A stretch of DNA of 64,000 bases from NCBI GenBank assembly GCA_949775045.1, contig OX459100.1, forward strand, positions 5,208,136 through 5,272,135. Reading direction: 5' to 3'. Numbering within the stretch: the first letter of the stretch is position 1; every line of letters starts with the position of its first letter. The DNA is from Metridium senile. Taxonomy: Eukaryota; Cnidaria; Anthozoa; Actiniaria; Metridiidae. The notes beneath the pieces are model-generated. The model saw only the letters and a list, made by a program, of their open reading frames with translations. It had not been told where the DNA came from and did not search any database. Positions 59,231 through 64,000 of the stretch are shown here, one piece after another. The position numbers and the translations under genes are program-made.

Positions 59231-60415
59231 AAATATACAAATTAGGTAATACCTAATAGCGGAGCTCCAGTTTAAGTTGTTTCTACAACATCAATATGTG
59301 CATGTAAATAGTTTTTGTGCATGGGCCATGCCCAATCTGAACTGTAATTATTTTAGTTACGTAACCGCAAAAGACAACTACAAAATCATAGATATAGGTG
59401 GAACGGAATTATTTACTTTCTGAGCAAATAATAATCTGCGATATATATATTTTCGATAAAAATTCAAAAACCTTATTTATCACGCATACAAAGTACTATA
59501 TTTTTCAATAATTTTATGCTCAAATTATGAAAAAGGTATTTTATGTATGTGCATGATGAATTATTGACTAAATAAAAAGATCCAACCCAAACCATTTATG
59601 TTTTTAAAATATGAACCAATTAAAAAACTTCGATATCACTATAACTTTTCTAGATATTCACGCGTTTTTGAAAGATATGAATTTTTAGATTTTACTTTTT
59701 GAGTTAAAATCGCACAAAAATTCGTGACAGCATGACTTTGTGTTACGACACGCGTACATTGGCGTGTTTGCGAATGCCAAGGCACCTTCACCTGGCAAAT
59801 TCTCTTCAAACACAAGACAAAACGCTGAGAAAAATCAAGATTTTGAGCTTCATATTGACAAAAACGTTACTTGAATAAGTACTAAATAGGATGATAACTA
59901 TGTATTAAAAGGAAAAAACGGAATTCTAGAACATTTCTTTATAAAAAAAACCTTTTCATCGCATCAGATTTAATATCAAAAAAAGTAGTCATGGCAAATC
60001 TTCAAAATTCAAACAAAACACAAACGACCTGAAAGTTCTTTTGAAGTGGAATTAAAGACCTTAAGTATCAACCAACAAAGGAGCTTAATTATTTCAAGTT
60101 TTTAGGTGTTTTTTTTTTTTCACGCTCGTTATCAAACAATTTAATCTTATCTCTCAAAAAACTGACTTGAAAAAATAATTCGATGAACTTACTTTATCGG
60201 TGATTATTTTCCTGAGGTTTTCTTCTTCTGGATGACATCGATAATATTTTGACGAATACCTGTATGTACTTGAATCAGTTTTGATGAATTAAGCATGGAT
60301 CATAGTTAAACTGCCAAGCTTGAAAATCCATAAATAAACTGTACTGAAGGAAGCATTTTGAAGATAGTTTTCATAACGAATAAAGTCGCTTCATTTTCAA
60401 TTCTTTTACGTTGCT
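59231..60415. other. AT-rich DNA, no gene seen
   Basis: No open frame longer than noise and no RNA gene or clear repeat could be recognised in this 1.2-kb stretch. Confidence 0.5.
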
Positions 60416-60660
60416 GTAGTCTTTATTCTTCTACGAAGTTTTATCTACAGACAAGTGTTCTTGGCCTTTCAGTCTTTTCCTTTCTTGAGATAAATTTCTT
60501 CATTTTTGTCTCCTTGAAGTTTATTTTCTTCTTTGGTAGTCTTTATTCTTCCAAGAAGTTTTATCTGCAGACACGTTTTCTTGGCTTTTCAGTCGTTTTC
60601 TTTTATTTCTACTGTTAAATTTCTTCATTTTTGTATCCGGCCTGAGTTTATTTTCTTCTT
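60416..60660. repeat. Tandem duplication of a ~121-bp T-rich segment
   Basis: TAGTCTTTATTCTTCTACGA at about 60416 recurs as TAGTCTTTATTCTTCCAAGA at about 60537. GAAGTTTTATCT.CAGACA, TTCTTGGC.TTTCAGTC and TTTCTTCATTTTTGT follow in both. Open frames over it are not supported as genes. Confidence 0.85.
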
Positions 60661-60764
60661 CGGCCAAAACTATCTTTGTTTTCTTCAATGTTCATCTTTC
60701 TCAGTTGATATTTTTAATATTGTATTTTGTTGTTTGTTTGACTTTTTGTCGATAAAAGAAAAAA

Positions 60765-60960
60765 TCTGCTTTCGGGCGCTGCTATTCCGTGCGCGCGCGC
60801 ATCACTTTCCCGCCGAAATGTAACAGCCAATCAGTGTCGCGATGGGCACAGACCAGGTGGTGTACGACACGGACCATGTGATCTCAATTGGCCAATCGTA
60901 AGCCCGATCAAAGTGCAGCCGGCAAATTGATGCTATGTGACCGGATGTGAGAGAAAACCT
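60765..60960. promoter_or_regulatory. GC-rich promoter-like island with E2F, CCAAT and ETS-like motifs
   Basis: Within otherwise AT-rich DNA this block is rich in G, C and CpG. It holds GCGCGCGCGC (60791-60800), TTTCCCGCC (60806-60814, E2F-type), GCCAATCAG (60826-60834, NF-Y-type), GGCCAATCG (60890-60898, a second CCAAT box) and ACCGGATGTG (60940-60949, ETS-like). There is no TATA box. Spaced motifs of this kind are typical of promoters of ubiquitously expressed animal genes. The direction is uncertain. Confidence 0.45.
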
Positions 60961-61055
60961 CACAAAAATGATATTTTTTTACAATTATTTGTCTTCTTAC
61001 TTGGAGAGAATGGGTATTGAAGTACCTTGATCCGATGTGACAAGTTTAGCGTAAA
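60961..61055 (+). other. Candidate non-coding first exon downstream of the island
   Basis: The sequence following the island ends in GTAAAG and then GTATGTTA at 61056, a good splice donor. If the island drives transcription to the right, this would be a 5' UTR exon of a gene whose body lies beyond the window. No further exon was recognised before 64000, so this is speculative. Confidence 0.2.
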
Positions 61056-61889
61056 GGTATGTTATATTTTTGTATTTTTTTTTGTTGACAAACGTAAAAG
61101 GTCACGAACCGATTTGTTTACATTAGCCGTATTTTTGTTGGACAAAACTATCTCTTTTACCGGACAAATCGAAGAGGTCCTTATCTTTTCGTCACACTAT
61201 GTTGTTAAGTGAATAATTCTCTTTTTAAAAATCATGATGGACCCGGATGGACCTCTTCTAGTTTTTGAGATATTTTGGTTTGAAGTTGGGTAATTATTCA
61301 TACAGATACCGATTCGTGATATGCCGAAGAGATGCTTTTGCTAATTTAATTGTCATTTTTATTGTTGTTTTTTTACGTTTGATAATCCATATGTTCATTT
61401 GCATAAAATCCCAGTTGCTCAGTATAATATTTTTACTTTATTAAAATAGAAAAGAATCATCAAGAAGAGTTGGCAGGAGGAAGAATATATAGTCCTTGTT
61501 TTTAAAATTTACATTTGATATAATTTAATTACTTCTCATTTTAAACAATATGCAATAATGTAAATATCTTAAACTTGCTTGTAAATTATACAAAAGTATT
61601 AAAAAGTACTATTGACTACATATAATGTTGACAAATTATGTAATAAAGAGTTAAATATCTTATAGTGCTGCTGGCTGATTCAAACAACCTTGACTGCATA
61701 ACATATTTTTTCACATAATGGGATGAAGGAACTTTGTCAAACCAAAGTGGCTGAATTAGCAGCAATAGAATATTTATTTTTCTATATACAGGAGTTTAAT
61801 AATAATAATAATAATAAAGTTTATTTATACAGTAGTTTATATTGTTATTTTGCAGTTAAATAGATTAACATTTGAGCCATCACATAATA
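61056..61889. other. AT-rich DNA, no gene seen
   Basis: Only an (AAT)n microsatellite at about 61799-61817 stands out. No conserved coding or RNA feature is visible. Confidence 0.5.
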
Positions 61890-62160
61890 ATATTATAACA
61901 AATACCACCACTGTGATCCAGGTTCGAGTCCTAGCTCGGGCACAGATCATATATGAGTTGAGTTTGTTTGATGAGTTGTTCTCTCCCTTAATTGCCACAA
62001 AGGTTTTTCTCCAGGTACTTTGGTTTTTCTCACTCAGTAACAATCAACATGTGAGGATTGTTAGTGTTAAAATGGTTAATGTAGAGGTAGTGAGTGTGAG
62101 AGTAGTTATATGTAAAGTCCTATTGATCTGTTATTGTAAATAGGGCTATATAAATTGTAA

Positions 62161-62207
<47 letters not shown>
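61890..62207 (+). mobile_element. tRNA-derived SINE-like element with (ATT)n tail
   Basis: GGTTCGAGTCC at 61921-61931 is a perfect RNA polymerase III B-box. It is followed by TTCTCTCC, then TTTTTCTCCAGGTACTTTGG, and finally TGTAAATAGGGCTATATAAA before about 16 ATT units (62158-62207). B-box, conserved body, GCTATATAAAT end and simple-repeat tail is the usual order of animal tRNA-derived SINEs mobilised by LINE partners. No clear A-box is found upstream, so the 5' end may be truncated or decayed and its position is approximate. Confidence 0.75.
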
Positions 62208-62433
62208 GGCATCTTTATTTGTTCTTATAAGGTGTATATCTGTACAACAAGGCGGGTTATCTTAACTTAGGCTTTGTTATTATTTACAATGGACACACTG
62301 TAATTGGCCTGATGTTATTAGTGTGTGTACACATAGAATGATTTTACAATTTCATTGTTCTGTGACACAAGCCATTTTTGGCATTTCTTGATGAGGTAGT
62401 CAATAATTATTATTATTATTATTACCATATTTA

Positions 62434-62564
62434 GAATACAAACACTAAAATGTGCAATACTTTGCAATATAACATTATTAATTGAACAGTAAATATAATT
62501 GACATAGTTTTTCACTAATTTTTTCTACAATTTTTGTACTGCATTACTTTTAGTGTTTGTACTC
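62434..62564. mobile_element. TA-flanked MITE, GAGTACAAACACTAAAA family (copy 1)
   Basis: The left end GAATACAAACACTAAAA is mirrored by TTTTAGTGTTTGTACTC at the right end with one mismatch. TA lies just outside both ends (62432-62433 and 62565-62566), as for Tc1/mariner-type insertions. It is about 131 bp with no coding capacity. Confidence 0.8.
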
Positions 62565-62568
62565 TATC

Positions 62569-63356
62569 TAGCCCTTATACTTGCATAAATTACTTCTCTT
62601 GGCCACATACCTTTACATTCCAGAAATATTAAAATGTAAAACCCAGGATTGGACCAGTGGGTTCTGAATCTAATGTGTCCTACCCTTTGACCACATAACT
62701 TACTTTGTCTCATAATTGGATAAAAGGGGTCATTAGAATGGTTAGATATTTTTTTATTAAACAATTTTGTTGTGGCCCTAAATTAGCTATCATAATGGAA
62801 TTTATTATCAACAGAAATTAAGCAATTTGACTCCATCGACACTTTTAAAACTATTAAGTTAAAGACACATTTAAGAAATCTTATTTGATTTTTTATCATT
62901 GATAAATTGTTTCCCAAATTGTATCCATTATTGATATGCAACTCAAATAACATTTTTATGGACAATATGACATTGTCTTGTATATAGTTTTTCCTAATTC
63001 TTTTGTTTTTATTTACTTTTTATATTATTTTATTTTATATATTATATTATTTTTCTTTCTTCAGTACAATCAATTACAACCAATTTTGTGTAAAATTCTA
63101 AACCTACAGCCTTGCAATCACCAATTATGAAGTCAACAGGCAGTTTATTAGTCATTTAATAATATAGACAATTTATGTCATAAATGTTGTATACCTAGAA
63201 ATAAAAAAAATATGAACTCAAAAAATGCTCAATAATAAGAAATAGCAATACATAAGAATTTGTAATATTTATTATATTATTCAATTGATGACACTAAACC
63301 TATGAAATAGATATTTTAGTGTGACAGTCATAACTCTCACTGTTACTTGTTTATAA
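62569..63356. other. AT-rich DNA between two MITEs, no gene seen
   Basis: No supported coding region, RNA gene or repeat beyond homopolymeric A and T runs. Confidence 0.5.
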
Positions 63357-63358
63357 TA

Positions 63359-63794
63359 GAGTACAAACACTAAAAGTGTGCAACATAAATACTGCTAAAT
63401 TATACAAATTATTTTGTTCTCTATTGTTCAATCAACACTATTTAGTGGTAAATAGATATATCTTATTAGACAGTTTGATGTGTAATATTGCTGGATATTT
63501 TACGAGTGAAACGCTGTATTTTGACGAGCCTCTGGTCGAGTCAGACTGCAAGTTAACGAGTAAAATATTCAGCCACATTACACATTAAACTGTTTAATAA
63601 GTTATTTATTATCCAATCAAAAGGTTTTTGTTCTTTTATAATGCAAAATATTGTTTTACTTCAGGGCTAGATAGACGAGTAAAAATATCGCTGGATATTT
63701 TTACTTGATCCAGTCCTACTCCTGCGATATTTTTACTTTCTATGACTAGTTGGATAATAATACAAAGTATTACACACTTTTAGTGTTTGTACTC
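63359..63794. mobile_element. TA-flanked MITE, GAGTACAAACACTAAAA family (copy 2)
   Basis: GAGTACAAACACTAAAAGTG at the left is perfectly mirrored at the right end (63775-63794), with TA outside both ends. The 436-bp interior contains further fold-backs: CAGTTTGATGTGTAATATTG (63471) pairs with a CATTACACATTAAACTG stretch (63576), and GAGTAAAAATATCGC-type motifs recur at about 63680-63740. There is no transposase. Confidence 0.85.
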
Positions 63795-64000
63795 TATATT
63801 TTTTGTTCAAATGATGATAATAAATACTATATATACATCGACTGAATGCCAATTGACTTTCAAAAATAGATACCTAATCCTAAAAAATAAGCACCACCAT
63901 CAGAAAGAGCAAGCACAAATGTATTTTTGGAAAGTTTTATTGCCATAAATATAATTCAAGTGAAGCTATTTGGAATCAAAATTACAGATATAGTGAACTG

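Noticed and set aside
60358..60823. Two overlapping plus-strand frames rich in Phe and Leu
   Set aside because: They lie over a T-rich tandem duplication, have no domain and are better explained by base composition.

Overview
The window is animal nuclear DNA. The only complete gene is intron-rich, with GT-AG introns and a vertebrate-like protein. The rest is AT-rich and full of short inverted-repeat transposons, microsatellites, a LINE remnant and a SINE-like element. The repeat types and gene structure would fit a marine invertebrate, perhaps an anthozoan cnidarian, but nothing in the sequence proves the taxon.

Layout. (1) 1-11 kb: a full PIGT gene on the minus strand, encoding the GPI transamidase subunit PIG-T. 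It has 13 coding exons that join in frame to 585 residues. Its introns hold many small fold-back transposons, a 22-bp minisatellite and tetranucleotide tracts. (2) 11-14.3 kb: intergenic DNA with a diverged, inverted relative of the downstream satellite, a broken non-LTR retrotransposon 3' end, a 57-bp fold-back element with an 8-bp target duplication, and a ~250-bp direct repeat. (3) 14.3-57.6 kb: a tandem array of a ~1.16-1.22 kb unit, 36 full copies plus one partial, all head to tail and nearly identical. It is interrupted only by a 200-base run of N. Copy length varies almost entirely through an internal TAAA tract. (4) 57.6-59.2 kb: two copies of an inverted-repeat element next to array-related sequence. 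(5) 59.2-64 kb: mostly AT-rich DNA with a small tandem duplication, a GC-rich promoter-like island with E2F, CCAAT and ETS-like motifs, a tRNA-derived SINE-like element, and two TA-flanked members of a MITE family.

The most unusual object is the 43-kb satellite. It has a variable TAAA tract, a perfect 18-bp palindrome beside it, signs of multimeric (three-unit and two-unit) exchange in its centre, diverged copies at its right edge, and a probable inverted ancestral copy 1.4 kb to its left. I see no coding, rRNA, tRNA or snRNA function in the unit. The short open frames that recur in each copy look like by-products of sequence homogeneity.
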